Notes: generated by a model from the letters alone, not told the origin. A stretch of 60,491 nucleotides of DNA from Eubacterium sp. (GCA_022764265.1 JALERO010000054.1:1-60491), one strand, 5' to 3'. Shown: positions 19,791-29,722, counted from the stretch's first letter. Program-made: numbers and translations.

Positions 19791-20903
19791 ATGTTAAAAC
19801 AGAAATACCAGTTTAAGAATTATAATTGGTTATTAGTCATCGTTGTTCTTGCAATCAGTTGTCTGGGTGTTCTGTTTATAAACAGTGCTGACAGTTCATA
19901 TACTACCAAGCAGTTTATTGGTCTGATCTTTTGTACCGGTTTGATGTTGTTTCTGTCTGTAATTAATTATAATTTTATTTGTGATTACAGTCGGATATTA
20001 TATGCAATCAATATCGTCATACTTTTGATTGTAAAGATTGCCGGAGTGAAAGTTGGTGGAGCGAGGAGATGGATTAATCTCGGATTTACAAGAATTCAGC
20101 CTTCAGAGTTTACGAAAATGATTATGATAATTTTCGTTGCGGTCTATATTCAGGAACATGAAGATGATTTTAATGATTGGAAGGTGCTTGCCAGACTGGC
20201 AGGACTGTGTGCTCTTCCACTGTTACTTGTGGTAATTGAGCCCGACCTGTCTACTACATTGGACATTACATTTATTTTGCTGGCAGTTATTTTTGTGGGT
20301 GGTCTCGATACAAAACTAATTCGCAAATGTATTATTGTTTTGGTTCCGCTGGCAGTATTGTTTGTCTGGTACATTCAAACACCGAATCAGATTCTGTTGA
20401 AGGATTATCAGGTGACCAGAATCATGACCTTTATCAATCCTTCAAAATATGCGGATACATCCGCATATCAGCAGCAGAACTCGGTTATGGCTATAGGCTC
20501 CGGTCAGTTGTATGGAAAAGGTTTGAACAACAATACCATATCTGATGTGACAGTGACGGATACCGGATTGGTTTCGGAACAGCAGACAGACTTTATCTTT
20601 TCTGTGATTGGAGAAGAGGTTGGCTTCATCGGAAGTGTAATTGTGATTGCCTTATTGGCAATAATAGTGATACAATGTTTAATAATCGCAAATCGTGCCA
20701 AAAATATGAGTGGAAGGCTGATTGCGACAGGAATTGCAGCTTTGATTGGTTTCCAATCATTTATAAATATTGGAGTGGCGACGCAGATTCTCCCGAATAC
20801 CGGTTTGCCGCTACCATTTTTAAGCTACGGACTGACATCCCTGCTAAGCTGTATGGCGGGCATAGGAATTGTCTTGAACATCGGCTTACAGAGACATTAT
20901 TAA
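19791..20903 (+). CDS. rodA: SEDS family peptidoglycan polymerase RodA (FtsW/RodA/SpoVE)
   Basis: IQPSEFTKMIMIIFVA; polytopic; LPNTGLPLPFLSYGLTSLL. Confidence 0.93.
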   Translation: MLKQKYQFKNYNWLLVIVVLAISCLGVLFINSADSSYTTKQFIGLIFCTGLMLFLSVINYNFICDYSRILYAINIVILLIVKIAGVKVGGARRWINLGFTRIQPSEFTKMIMIIFVAVYIQEHEDDFNDWKVLARLAGLCALPLLLVVIEPDLSTTLDITFILLAVIFVGGLDTKLIRKCIIVLVPLAVLFVWYIQTPNQILLKDYQVTRIMTFINPSKYADTSAYQQQNSVMAIGSGQLYGKGLNNNTISDVTVTDTGLVSEQQTDFIFSVIGEEVGFIGSVIVIALLAIIVIQCLIIANRAKNMSGRLIATGIAALIGFQSFINIGVATQILPNTGLPLPFLSYGLTSLLSCMAGIGIVLNIGLQRHY

Positions 20904-20915
20904 GGAGGGATTTTT

Positions 20916-21311
20916 ATGAATGTTGGATTGATTGCCCATGATGGAAAAAAGAAACTGATGCAGAATCTTTGCATCGCATATCGTGGAATATTAAATAAGC
21001 ATGAATTATATGCTACAGCAACGACAGGAAGATTGATTGAGGAAGTGACGAATCTCACAATTCATAAATATCTGGCAGGCCCTCTTGGTGGAGAACAGCA
21101 GCTGGGGTCACAGATTGAGCATAATCTGATTGATATGGTTATCTTTTTGAGGGATCCGCAGAACCAGAAGGTACATGAGCCGGATCTGTTCAATGTTATG
21201 CGTTTATGTGATATTCATAATATTCCGCTGGCCACCAATCTTGCATCTGCGGAACTGCTGATTAAAGCTTTGGATCATGGTGATCTTGAGTGGCGTGAGA
21301 TGTATCGTTAA
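20916..21311 (+). CDS. mgsA: Methylglyoxal synthase
   Basis: IAHDGKKKLMQNLC...TTGRLIEE...GPLGGEQQLGSQI..IDMVIFLRDP. Confidence 0.97.
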   Translation: MNVGLIAHDGKKKLMQNLCIAYRGILNKHELYATATTGRLIEEVTNLTIHKYLAGPLGGEQQLGSQIEHNLIDMVIFLRDPQNQKVHEPDLFNVMRLCDIHNIPLATNLASAELLIKALDHGDLEWREMYR

Positions 21312-21327
21312 TTAGAAGGCAGAAAAA

Positions 21328-22299
21328 ATGAGACAAAAACAAATATATACAGGTATCTGTTGCATATTGATGGCAGCAGTATTCGGACTTTCCGGCTGTG
21401 TGAAAGATCCTTTTCAGATGACTGATTCTTATGAATCATATTACGCAGAAGAGATGAAAGAAGAAAAATCGGAAATCAGCGGAATGGCAGAAGATCTGGC
21501 CGTGTTATCCAAAGAGGATGAAACAGATCCTGATTATCTGAGTACAGATTATGCTGATTTGCTGATCAATGACACTACAAATGAGGTCATGGAATCCTAT
21601 CGATGTTTTGAACAGGTGTATCCTGCCAGTATCACAAAGATTATGACAGCTCTCCTTACGATGGAAAAAGGGAATTTTGATGATGAGATTACCCTTGATC
21701 ATGATATTATTCTGGAGGAGAACGGTGCGGTGATCAGTACACTTACCAAAGGAGCAACGGTGACTGTGGATCAGGTCTTTCATACGATGATGATCAAATC
21801 GGCAAATGACTGTGCTGTAATATTGGCAGAATACATTGCGGGTTCTCAGGATGCTTTTGTGGATATGATGAATGAAAAAGCAAAAGAGCTGGGGGCAACT
21901 CACACACATTTTGAAAATTCCAATGGACTTCATGCAGATACCCACTATACGACAGCTTACGATCTATATTTAATCTTCAAGGAAGCAGTGGAATATGATG
22001 CATTCGTTGATACTGTATCCATGAAAGATTACACAATGACCTACGTGAATGCAGCAGGTCAGGAAGTCAGAGAATATATGCAGAGTACCAATTATTATCT
22101 GCTCAATGAATATCCGGTTCCGGAAGGTGTAATTATGTATGGTGGAAAAACAGGAACGACATCTGTGGCGAAATCATGTCTGATCTTAATGACAGAGAAC
22201 ACAAAAGGGGAAAGATTCTTTTCTGTTGTTCTGGGAGCGGAGGATAAGCCGGCTCTGTATCGATCCATGACACGATTACTGGAAAAAACAACGAATTAA
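21328..22299 (+). CDS. D-alanyl-D-alanine carboxypeptidase (DacF-like), lipoprotein signal
   Basis: Lipobox LSGC; SxxK PASITKIMTALL; SAND SxN; KTGTTS. Confidence 0.93.
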   Translation: MRQKQIYTGICCILMAAVFGLSGCVKDPFQMTDSYESYYAEEMKEEKSEISGMAEDLAVLSKEDETDPDYLSTDYADLLINDTTNEVMESYRCFEQVYPASITKIMTALLTMEKGNFDDEITLDHDIILEENGAVISTLTKGATVTVDQVFHTMMIKSANDCAVILAEYIAGSQDAFVDMMNEKAKELGATHTHFENSNGLHADTHYTTAYDLYLIFKEAVEYDAFVDTVSMKDYTMTYVNAAGQEVREYMQSTNYYLLNEYPVPEGVIMYGGKTGTTSVAKSCLILMTENTKGERFFSVVLGAEDKPALYRSMTRLLEKTTN

Positions 22300-22395
22300 T
22301 GGTTGTGCTTTTAGAGGATATAAATTATAATATACCATAAGCAGAATCAATAATGACTGCGCAAGCAGACAATATATTTTAAGGAGGAAATCAAC

Positions 22396-22812
22396 ATGAT
22401 TGAAATTATTTCAGGTTTAAAAGGACATGGTAAAACGAAAGTATTAATACAGAAGGTGAACGATGACATTAAGCTGACAAAGGGAACCATCGTTTATCTC
22501 GACAAAAATAACAAGCATATGTATGAATTAAGCAATCAGATTCGTCTTATTGTTGTCCCTGAATTTAATATTACAAATACAGATATGTTTATCGGATTTA
22601 TTGCCGGAATTTTATCTCAGGATCATGATTTGGATAAGATTTATTTAGATAGTTTCCTGACAACAGCATGTATTGAAGATAATCTGGATTATGCCATCGG
22701 CAAATTAGAAGTATTATCCCAAAAATATGATGTGAACTTTGTAATCAGTGCTTCCACAGAAAAAGACAGTATGCCGGAATCTGTTCAGAAGTATGTTACT
22801 GTAGCATTATAG
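22396..22812 (+). CDS. Small P-loop (Walker A) protein of unknown function
   Basis: IISGLKGHGKTKVL Walker A; RBS AAGGAGG; 138 aa. Confidence 0.8.
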   Translation: MIEIISGLKGHGKTKVLIQKVNDDIKLTKGTIVYLDKNNKHMYELSNQIRLIVVPEFNITNTDMFIGFIAGILSQDHDLDKIYLDSFLTTACIEDNLDYAIGKLEVLSQKYDVNFVISASTEKDSMPESVQKYVTVAL

Positions 22813-22863
22813 GATTTCCTCTATTCGGAGAAGATTACATATTAACAACATTTCAGTAAGAAA

Positions 22864-22900
22864 AGGCTGCCTCATAAATTATTATGGGGCTGTCTTTTTT
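22864..22900 (+). terminator. Intrinsic terminator
   Basis: GGCTGCCTCATAAATTATTATGGGGCTGTC then TTTTTT. Confidence 0.8.
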
Positions 22901-22913
22901 GAAGGACATTGAT

Positions 22914-23867
22914 ATGAACAGCGAAATGAACCTGTATTATTCCTATGCAGAATATTTAAAAGAGAAGTATGGAGAGAAGGTATATAAACTACCTGTGAAT
23001 CTGCCGGTTTCATGTCCGAATCGAACGGATGGAGCGGGTTGTTCTTTTTGTGCGGATGAAGGAACCGGATTTGAGGCTTCAGATTGCCATATGCCGGTGC
23101 AAGAACAACTGGAAAGATCCAGAGAAAAAGTAGAAAAAAGATATCATGCCCGTCGGTTTATTGCTTATTTTCAGAATTATACAAATACTTTTCTGCCATT
23201 GGAATCGTTGATGGAATATATAGCCCAGGCAGGGGAGATAAAAGATATTGTTGAGATATGTATTTCCACCAGACCTGATTGTATTCGCAGTGACTATCTT
23301 GAAGCATTTCGGAATTATCGTGACAGGACTGGAATCGAAATATCCATTGAGCTGGGATTACAGACTGTAAACTATCATACGTTGAAGAAAGTCAGAAGAG
23401 GACACGGTCTTGCAGAATTTATTAATGCGGTGCTGATGATCGAACCATATCATTTTCCGGTGTGTGCTCATATGATATTGAATCTGCCGGGGGATACCAT
23501 GGAGGATGCTTGTGAGTCCGCCAGGATATTATCCGCCCTGCCGATATCCATGGTAAAGCTTCACTCGCTCTACATTCCTCAAAAATCTTTATTGTGTCAG
23601 GAATATAGAGATGGTAGAATAAAGATATGTTCTAAAGAAGAATATTTAAATCGTCTTGCAGAATTTCTGGCGTTGCTTCGTCCGAATATTGTAGTGGAGC
23701 GATTGTTCAGCAGAATACCGGAAAAGGATGCAGCTTTTTGTAACTGGGGCTGCAGCTGGTGGAAATTGACCGATGAATGGAAAGAATTAATGCAGCAAAA
23801 AGGATATGTTCAGGGAATCCATTATGATTATCTGAATGGAGCTGCATTGAACCGATGGGGGATGTAG
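22914..23867 (+). CDS. TIGR01212-type radical SAM protein (YhcC-like)
   Basis: Cx7CxxC pattern CPNRTDGAGCSFC, FIAYFQNYTNTF, ELGLQTVNYHTLKKVRRGH; start moved to 22914 because 22884 lies within a terminator. Confidence 0.9.
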   Translation: MNSEMNLYYSYAEYLKEKYGEKVYKLPVNLPVSCPNRTDGAGCSFCADEGTGFEASDCHMPVQEQLERSREKVEKRYHARRFIAYFQNYTNTFLPLESLMEYIAQAGEIKDIVEICISTRPDCIRSDYLEAFRNYRDRTGIEISIELGLQTVNYHTLKKVRRGHGLAEFINAVLMIEPYHFPVCAHMILNLPGDTMEDACESARILSALPISMVKLHSLYIPQKSLLCQEYRDGRIKICSKEEYLNRLAEFLALLRPNIVVERLFSRIPEKDAAFCNWGCSWWKLTDEWKELMQQKGYVQGIHYDYLNGAALNRWGM

Positions 23868-23868
23868 A

Positions 23869-25257
23869 ATGGCAGATCAGGTAAAAAAGAGGCCGCATTT
23901 ACATTTTAATATAGGGACGATAGTGTTTCTGGTTATTATCGTCTATCTCACAGCATATGTAATAAGTTATTTAGGGAAAGAAAAACTGGCGATTTACGAG
24001 GTGAGTAAAAGCGATATTTCAGACACCATACAAGGAACGGGAATCATTATACGAGATGAAACCCTTGTTTCAACAGAACAGGACGGATATGTAAATTATT
24101 ATATAAAAGACGGTTCCCGAGTGAAAGCGAACGGAACTGTTTATACAATAGATACTACCGGCAAGATTCAATCTTATCTCAATGAACTGATGCAGAAGAA
24201 GAATTCAGTCAGTGAAGAGGAAAAGACGCAGATTTTTGAACAATTAAAGACTTTCAGTGAAAGTTATTCCGACAGCAATTTTTCTGAAGTTTATGAGGCA
24301 AAAAATACAATTAATCATGAACTGATGTCTTATACGGACACGATCATAGCCGATAATAAAGAAAAATTAGAAAAAAAATATGGAAAAGACTGTTATGTAG
24401 AAGTAAAATCAGATGTGTCGGGCCTGGTTTCCTTTTCTTCGGATGGGCTTGAAGAGTTGTCTGAAGCCTCAGTGACAAAAAAACAATTTGAAAAAAAGAC
24501 CAAAATGAAAGATTTGCGGAGCAAGGAATCACTCTCTGCCGGTTCGCCGGTCTATCGCATTGTTACAGGGCAGCGGTGGAAACTGGTTATCGCTGTCAAT
24601 GAGGATGACTATAACCGCATGAATGATCTTCGGACAAAAAAACAAAATACGGTTCAGGTGACATTCCATAAAGATAATTTTGTCACGACAGTTCCATATT
24701 TATGTCAGAAGAAAAAAGATGGATATTATATTACTCTGACTTTTGACAACTATGTGCAGAGATATCTCAATCAGAGATATCTGTCCGTTGAACTTCTGTT
24801 GTCTGAGTCAGATGGTTATAAAATTCCATCCAGCTCCCTGGTTACAAAACAGGTATACCAAATACCGAAAAAATATCTGACTAAAGGAAGTAATTCCAGC
24901 AGCAGTACACAGGTTAATGTATTATCTACCAATAAGAAGGGTGTTAATGTTCTCACCCAGGTGTCTGTAACTGTTTATCGAACCGACGATACTTATGCGC
25001 TCATTTCAACTGTAGGGCTGAAAGATGGTGACATTATATCCAGCCTGGATATGACTGAAAACTATACATTAAGACAGACGAAGGATATTCAGGGTGTGTT
25101 TGTTGTAAACAGAGGGTATGCTGTGTTTAAACCAGTTGTAATTGACAAAAGAAATGAAGATTATTGCATCGTTTCCGATGAGGAAAGTCAGATTGAATTA
25201 TATGACAGAGTTATATTAAACAGTGATACCATCAAAGAAAATCAGGTCATTTATTGA
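23869..25257 (+). CDS. HlyD-like membrane-anchored protein
   Basis: Single N-terminal TM then 'GTGIIIRDETLVSTEQDGYVNYYIKDGSRVKANGTVYTID' lipoyl/HlyD-like fold. Confidence 0.8.
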   Translation: MADQVKKRPHLHFNIGTIVFLVIIVYLTAYVISYLGKEKLAIYEVSKSDISDTIQGTGIIIRDETLVSTEQDGYVNYYIKDGSRVKANGTVYTIDTTGKIQSYLNELMQKKNSVSEEEKTQIFEQLKTFSESYSDSNFSEVYEAKNTINHELMSYTDTIIADNKEKLEKKYGKDCYVEVKSDVSGLVSFSSDGLEELSEASVTKKQFEKKTKMKDLRSKESLSAGSPVYRIVTGQRWKLVIAVNEDDYNRMNDLRTKKQNTVQVTFHKDNFVTTVPYLCQKKKDGYYITLTFDNYVQRYLNQRYLSVELLLSESDGYKIPSSSLVTKQVYQIPKKYLTKGSNSSSSTQVNVLSTNKKGVNVLTQVSVTVYRTDDTYALISTVGLKDGDIISSLDMTENYTLRQTKDIQGVFVVNRGYAVFKPVVIDKRNEDYCIVSDEESQIELYDRVILNSDTIKENQVIY

Positions 25258-25269
25258 TCATATTCAGAG

Positions 25270-25971
25270 GTGAAGAAAATGTTAAAGGAAAATTTGGCAA
25301 ATGTCAGAGAAAAAATAAATATTGCCTGTAAGAAGGTTGGCCGCAATCCGGATGAGGTGACTCTGGTGGCAGTAAGTAAGATGAAACCGCTGGAGGATAT
25401 TGAGACTTTATTGGAAACCGGGCAGATGGAATATGGTGAGAATTATGTTCAGGAACTCTGCGATAAATACGAGAAGATCAGTCGTCCTGTTCACTGGCAT
25501 ATGATTGGTCATCTTCAGACCAATAAGGTAAAATATATTATTGATAAAACAGTTTTGATTCATTCTGTGGATTCCGTGCATCTGGCAAAGCAGATTGAAA
25601 AAGAAGCTGCAAAAAGAAATCTGACAGCACAGATTTTGATACAAGTAAATATTGCTGAAGAAGAGACAAAGTTTGGCCTTGATACAGAGGAATTACTCCA
25701 GATTATCATGGAAATCAGCAAATTTCCCCATGTTCATATCAGAGGATTGATGACAAGTGCTCCGTTTGTAGCAGATCCTGAAGAAAATCGCTGTTATTTC
25801 AAAAAATTACATGAATTATTTGTTGACATTGGAAAGAAAAACATTGATAATGTAACTATGGATATTCTTTCAATGGGTATGACCAATGATTATGAAGTAG
25901 CGATTGAGGAAGGTGCCACCATGGTTCGCGTAGGTACCGGAATCTTCGGAGAACGAAATTACAATAAATAG
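25270..25971 (+). CDS. YggS family pyridoxal phosphate homeostasis protein
   Basis: VTLVAVSKMKPLEDIE; YGENYVQELCDKYE; HMIGHLQTNKVKYI; LSMGMTNDYEVAIEEGATMVRVGTGIFG. Confidence 0.96.
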   Translation: MKKMLKENLANVREKINIACKKVGRNPDEVTLVAVSKMKPLEDIETLLETGQMEYGENYVQELCDKYEKISRPVHWHMIGHLQTNKVKYIIDKTVLIHSVDSVHLAKQIEKEAAKRNLTAQILIQVNIAEEETKFGLDTEELLQIIMEISKFPHVHIRGLMTSAPFVADPEENRCYFKKLHELFVDIGKKNIDNVTMDILSMGMTNDYEVAIEEGATMVRVGTGIFGERNYNK

Positions 25972-25981
25972 CAGGAGGTAC

Positions 25982-26536
25982 TTGGGAATGGTGAAATTTG
26001 CCGAAAAGTTCTTAAACATGATGAAGTTAAATGATGTCGATGAAATGACAGATGAATTTGACGAGGAGTATGACGAAGTAACAGATGCTTACGAGGAGGA
26101 AGAGGAAATTGATGAGGAACTGAATGAGGAAGAGCCGAAAAAACCAGTCCTTTCTTTCCGTCGTAAGAAAAAGGAAAAAGAAGAAGAGCCAGACCCAGAA
26201 GATTCTGAAAGCAGAGTAATCCCATTTCATGGAAGACAAGAAGAAGGTGAAAGTGTGAAAGTAATCAAACCACAGGAATTTAATGAAGCGCAGATCGTTG
26301 CAGATTTTCTCAAGGAAGGAAAGACAATTGTTGTCAATCTGGAAGGCATTGAGATCAGCCAGGCACAGAGAATCATTGACTTTATTGGAGGAGCAAGCTT
26401 TGCAGTAGATGGCTCCTTAAAGGCAATTTCCAATAATATCTTTATTGTAGCACCTGGAAATATCGAAGTCTCCGGTGACCTGAGAGATGAGATTATCAGT
26501 GACAGTATGCTTTCTCCGGAACTGACAAAGTTCTAA
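25982..26536 (+). CDS. sepF: Cell division protein SepF
   Basis: VIKPQEFNEAQIVADFLKEGKTIVVNLEGIEISQAQRIIDFIGGASFAVDGSLKAISNNIFIVAP. Confidence 0.95.
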   Translation: MGMVKFAEKFLNMMKLNDVDEMTDEFDEEYDEVTDAYEEEEEIDEELNEEEPKKPVLSFRRKKKEKEEEPDPEDSESRVIPFHGRQEEGESVKVIKPQEFNEAQIVADFLKEGKTIVVNLEGIEISQAQRIIDFIGGASFAVDGSLKAISNNIFIVAPGNIEVSGDLRDEIISDSMLSPELTKF

Positions 26537-26585
26537 AAAGCCAGAAAGCCGAGGCGTTCTTGGATAAAGAATTATTGTAATAAAA

Positions 26586-26655
26586 GCAGAGTAGATATAT
26601 GGATTTTTCGGGCTGAGAAACTTTCGCACGAAAAGAAGCCGTATAGATACTCTGC
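26586..26655. promoter_or_regulatory. Long imperfect inverted repeat / structured RNA candidate between sepF and aroB
   Basis: GCAGAGTA-ga-TATA-TGG ... CCG-TATA-ga-TACTCTGC with inner TTTTCG/CGAAAA pairing. Confidence 0.6.
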
Positions 26656-26696
26656 AATTTGTTGTTAATGGAAGATTACCAACCAGGAGGAAGGTT

Positions 26697-27776
26697 ATGT
26701 TGGAAAAACGTTTGGAAGTTAAGCAAGAAGGTAAAAAGATATATGATATTGTTATAAGAGATGATTTTGAGGGTATACTGAGAGAATTGCAGCAGTTTGA
26801 TATTGTAAAAAGAAAGCTCTGCATTGTAACGGAGCGGAATGTGGCATCTTATTACCTGAATGAAGTTCAAGAACTTCTCGAACCCCACTGCAGACAACTG
26901 GAGATATTTATTTTCCAGGAAGGAGAAGAAAACAAAAATCTTCAGACGGTAAATCAGCTCTACCGCTTTCTGATTCAGCATGAATTTGACAGAAAAGATA
27001 TGCTCATTGCCCTTGGAGGTGGCGTTACCGGAGACCTTACAGGATTTGCGGCGGCAACTTATCTGAGAGGAATTGACTTTGTTCAGGTGCCGACCAGCCT
27101 GCTGGCTCAGGTGGACAGCAGTATCGGAGGAAAAACCGGTGTTGATTTTCAATCTTACAAAAATATGGTCGGTGCTTTTTATATGCCAAAACTGGTGTAT
27201 ATTAATATAAATACTTTAAAAACACTTTCAGATCGCCAGTTCCACAGTGGTCTTGGAGAAGTAATCAAACATGGACTGATTCAGGATGAAGATTATTATC
27301 ATTGGATCAATGAGAATAAAGAAAAAATAGCAAAAAGGGAACCGGATGTTCTGGCAGAAATGGTGGAAGGAAGCTGTAAGATCAAGCGTGCTGTTGTGGA
27401 GGAGGATCCAAAAGAACAGGGAATTCGTGCTTATCTGAATTTTGGACATACTTTCGGACATTCCATTGAAAAGCTGATGGATTTCCGCCTGGCTCACGGG
27501 GAGTGTGTTGCAATTGGTGCTGTTCTTGCCAGCGAAATGTCTTTCCGCAGAGGCTATATTTCAGAGGAAGAATATGAAGGAATCAAAAACATTTTTGATT
27601 ATTTTGAGTTTCCTGGCGTTCCGGCAGAACTGGATTTCCATAAAATCATCGAAGAGACCCACCATGACAAAAAAATGGAGCATGGTTCCATCAAATTTAT
27701 TTTGTTAAAAGAAATTGGAAAAGCAGAGATTTTCCGTGACGTCACGGAAGAAGAGATGAGCTTACCCTTTCAATAA
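26697..27776 (+). CDS. aroB: 3-dehydroquinate synthase
   Basis: IALGGGVTGDLTGFAAATYLRGIDFVQVPTSLLAQVDSSIGGKTGVD; LNFGHTFGHSIE. Confidence 0.97.
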   Translation: MLEKRLEVKQEGKKIYDIVIRDDFEGILRELQQFDIVKRKLCIVTERNVASYYLNEVQELLEPHCRQLEIFIFQEGEENKNLQTVNQLYRFLIQHEFDRKDMLIALGGGVTGDLTGFAAATYLRGIDFVQVPTSLLAQVDSSIGGKTGVDFQSYKNMVGAFYMPKLVYININTLKTLSDRQFHSGLGEVIKHGLIQDEDYYHWINENKEKIAKREPDVLAEMVEGSCKIKRAVVEEDPKEQGIRAYLNFGHTFGHSIEKLMDFRLAHGECVAIGAVLASEMSFRRGYISEEEYEGIKNIFDYFEFPGVPAELDFHKIIEETHHDKKMEHGSIKFILLKEIGKAEIFRDVTEEEMSLPFQ

Positions 27777-27792
27777 AATGGGAGAATGAACT

Positions 27793-28287
27793 ATGAGACA
27801 GTGGATAAAAACAATTCTGGGATTAGCCGGATTGATTGTATTAGATCAACTTACCAAACTGTGGGCATTAGGAGCGTTGAAAGGCAAGAATCCGATTGCA
27901 ATCATTCCCGAAGTGCTGGAGCTTCATTATGTGGAGAACAGGGGTGCTGCTTTCGGAATTATGCAGAATCGACAATGGTTTTTCTTATTGATTACCGTTG
28001 TGGTGCTTGCCGTACTGATATGGTTGGTCCCTAAAATTCCTGAAGACAGACATTATCTTGGATTTCGGATGTGTCTTTATTTTATCGGAGCAGGTGCCAT
28101 TGGAAATATGATTGATCGGATGTTCCGAAAATATGTCGTTGATTTTATATATTTCCGGTTGATTGATTTCCCGGTTTTTAATGTGGCAGATATTTATGTG
28201 ACCGTTGCGGCGGTACTTTTGATCGTGCTGGTAGTATTTTATTATAAAGACGAAGATTTCGATAAGATATTTTCCAAGAGGGCATAA
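27793..28287 (+). CDS. lspA: Signal peptidase II (lipoprotein)
   Basis: DQLTKLWA; VENRGAAFGIM; GNMIDRMFRKYVVDFIYF; FNVADIYVTV. Confidence 0.96.
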   Translation: MRQWIKTILGLAGLIVLDQLTKLWALGALKGKNPIAIIPEVLELHYVENRGAAFGIMQNRQWFFLLITVVVLAVLIWLVPKIPEDRHYLGFRMCLYFIGAGAIGNMIDRMFRKYVVDFIYFRLIDFPVFNVADIYVTVAAVLLIVLVVFYYKDEDFDKIFSKRA

Positions 28288-29216
28288 TGGAAGAAAAGAA
28301 AGAACAAAAATATTATTATACGGTGACAGAAGAACAGGAAGGACAGCGAATTGACCAGTTCCTGGCCGGTGAGTTGAAAGAGCAGTCGCGCTCTTATATC
28401 CAGAAGCTGATCAAAGAGGGGCGAGTGTTGCTCAATGAACGAAAAGTAAAAGCCAGCTGCCGTCTCAATGCAGATGATCAGATTCTCATGTGCATTCCAC
28501 CTCTTAAGGAGCTGGAAGTGTTGCCGGAACCCATGGAGCTGGACATCATATATGAAGATGAGGATGTCATTCTGATCAATAAACCAAAAGATATGGTAGT
28601 ACATCCCTGCCCGGGAAGATACTCAGGAACTCTGGTCAATGGTCTGCTGGCCCATTGTAAAGATCACTTATCAGGTATTAATGGGGTTTTACGACCGGGT
28701 ATTGTGCATCGGATCGATAAGGATACCACAGGCGTTCTGGTAGTCTGCAAAACCGATCTGGCTCACAAAAGTCTGGCAGAGCAGCTAAAAGAACATTCTA
28801 TAACAAGGCGGTATGAGGCGATTGTCTATCATAATTTTTCGGAAGAAAGCGGAACAGTGGATGCACCTATTGGCAGAAGTCCGGTTGATCGCAAAAAAAT
28901 GGCAGTAGAATATAAAAACGGGAAACGTGCAGTGACCCATTATCGCGTACTGAATCATCTGAATCATCGATTCAATCATATTGAATGCCGTCTGGAGACG
29001 GGAAGAACCCATCAGATTCGCGTTCATATGGCAAGCATCCAACATCCTCTGCTGGGAGATCAGATCTATGGTCCGAAAAATGGGCCGGCCGGGCTGGAAG
29101 GACAGTGCCTTCACGCGAGAGTGCTGGGATTTGTGCATCCTCGAACCGGAGAGTATATGGAGTTTGAAGCCCCTTTGCCGGAATATTTTCAGAAACTTCT
29201 GGAAAAATTACAATAA
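28287..29216 (+). CDS. RluD-family 23S rRNA pseudouridine synthase
   Basis: S4-like N-terminus; GIVHRIDKDTTGVLVV; LETGRTHQIRVHMASIQHPLLGDQIYG. Confidence 0.96.
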   Translation: MEEKKEQKYYYTVTEEQEGQRIDQFLAGELKEQSRSYIQKLIKEGRVLLNERKVKASCRLNADDQILMCIPPLKELEVLPEPMELDIIYEDEDVILINKPKDMVVHPCPGRYSGTLVNGLLAHCKDHLSGINGVLRPGIVHRIDKDTTGVLVVCKTDLAHKSLAEQLKEHSITRRYEAIVYHNFSEESGTVDAPIGRSPVDRKKMAVEYKNGKRAVTHYRVLNHLNHRFNHIECRLETGRTHQIRVHMASIQHPLLGDQIYGPKNGPAGLEGQCLHARVLGFVHPRTGEYMEFEAPLPEYFQKLLEKLQ

Positions 29217-29282
29217 TACAGGGGGATTATTATTTAGCACAGCATAGAATGAATAATTCGTGAAAAATTTATATAAAAACTC

Positions 29283-29400
29283 TTTACAAAAAAAATTGCC
29301 TGTGATAAACTTGCAAAGGTGCCTTTTGGCACGATAACCTTTGCCAGGATATGGAGTCTCCGACCGTGTCTTCGTAAAGGTGTTTATAAAAAAAGGAGGA
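29283..29400 (+). promoter_or_regulatory. rpsO promoter and structured 5' leader (putative S15 autoregulatory leader)
   Basis: TTTACA-17-TAAACT, then GCAAAGGT..(GTGCCTTTTGGCAC)..ACCTTTGC nested stems immediately upstream of rpsO. Confidence 0.55.
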
Positions 29401-29407
29401 ACAGAAC

Positions 29408-29674
29408 ATGATTACAAAGGAAATGAAACAGGAACTGATCGCAAAATATGGAAGAACAGAAGGAGATACAGGATCACCGGAAGTTCAGGTAGCAATCCTT
29501 ACAGCAAGAATTAACGATCTTCAGGAACACTTCAAGGCAAACCCTAAGGATCATCATTCCAGAAGAGGTCTTTTAAAGATGGTTGGTCAGAGAAGAAACC
29601 TTCTTGCATACCTGAAAGGAAAAGATATCGAGCGTTACAGAACCCTGATCGAACAGTTAGGATTAAGAAAATAA
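29408..29674 (+). CDS. rpsO: 30S ribosomal protein S15
   Basis: [50 protein letters not shown]. Confidence 0.98.
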   Translation: MITKEMKQELIAKYGRTEGDTGSPEVQVAILTARINDLQEHFKANPKDHHSRRGLLKMVGQRRNLLAYLKGKDIERYRTLIEQLGLRK

Positions 29675-29689
29675 TAAAAAAACGAAAAG

Positions 29690-29722
29690 AGATGCTGAGT
29701 GTAAAAACCGGCATCTTTTTTT
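29690..29722 (+). terminator. Intrinsic terminator of rpsO
   Basis: AGATGC..GCATCT followed by poly-T. Confidence 0.85.
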
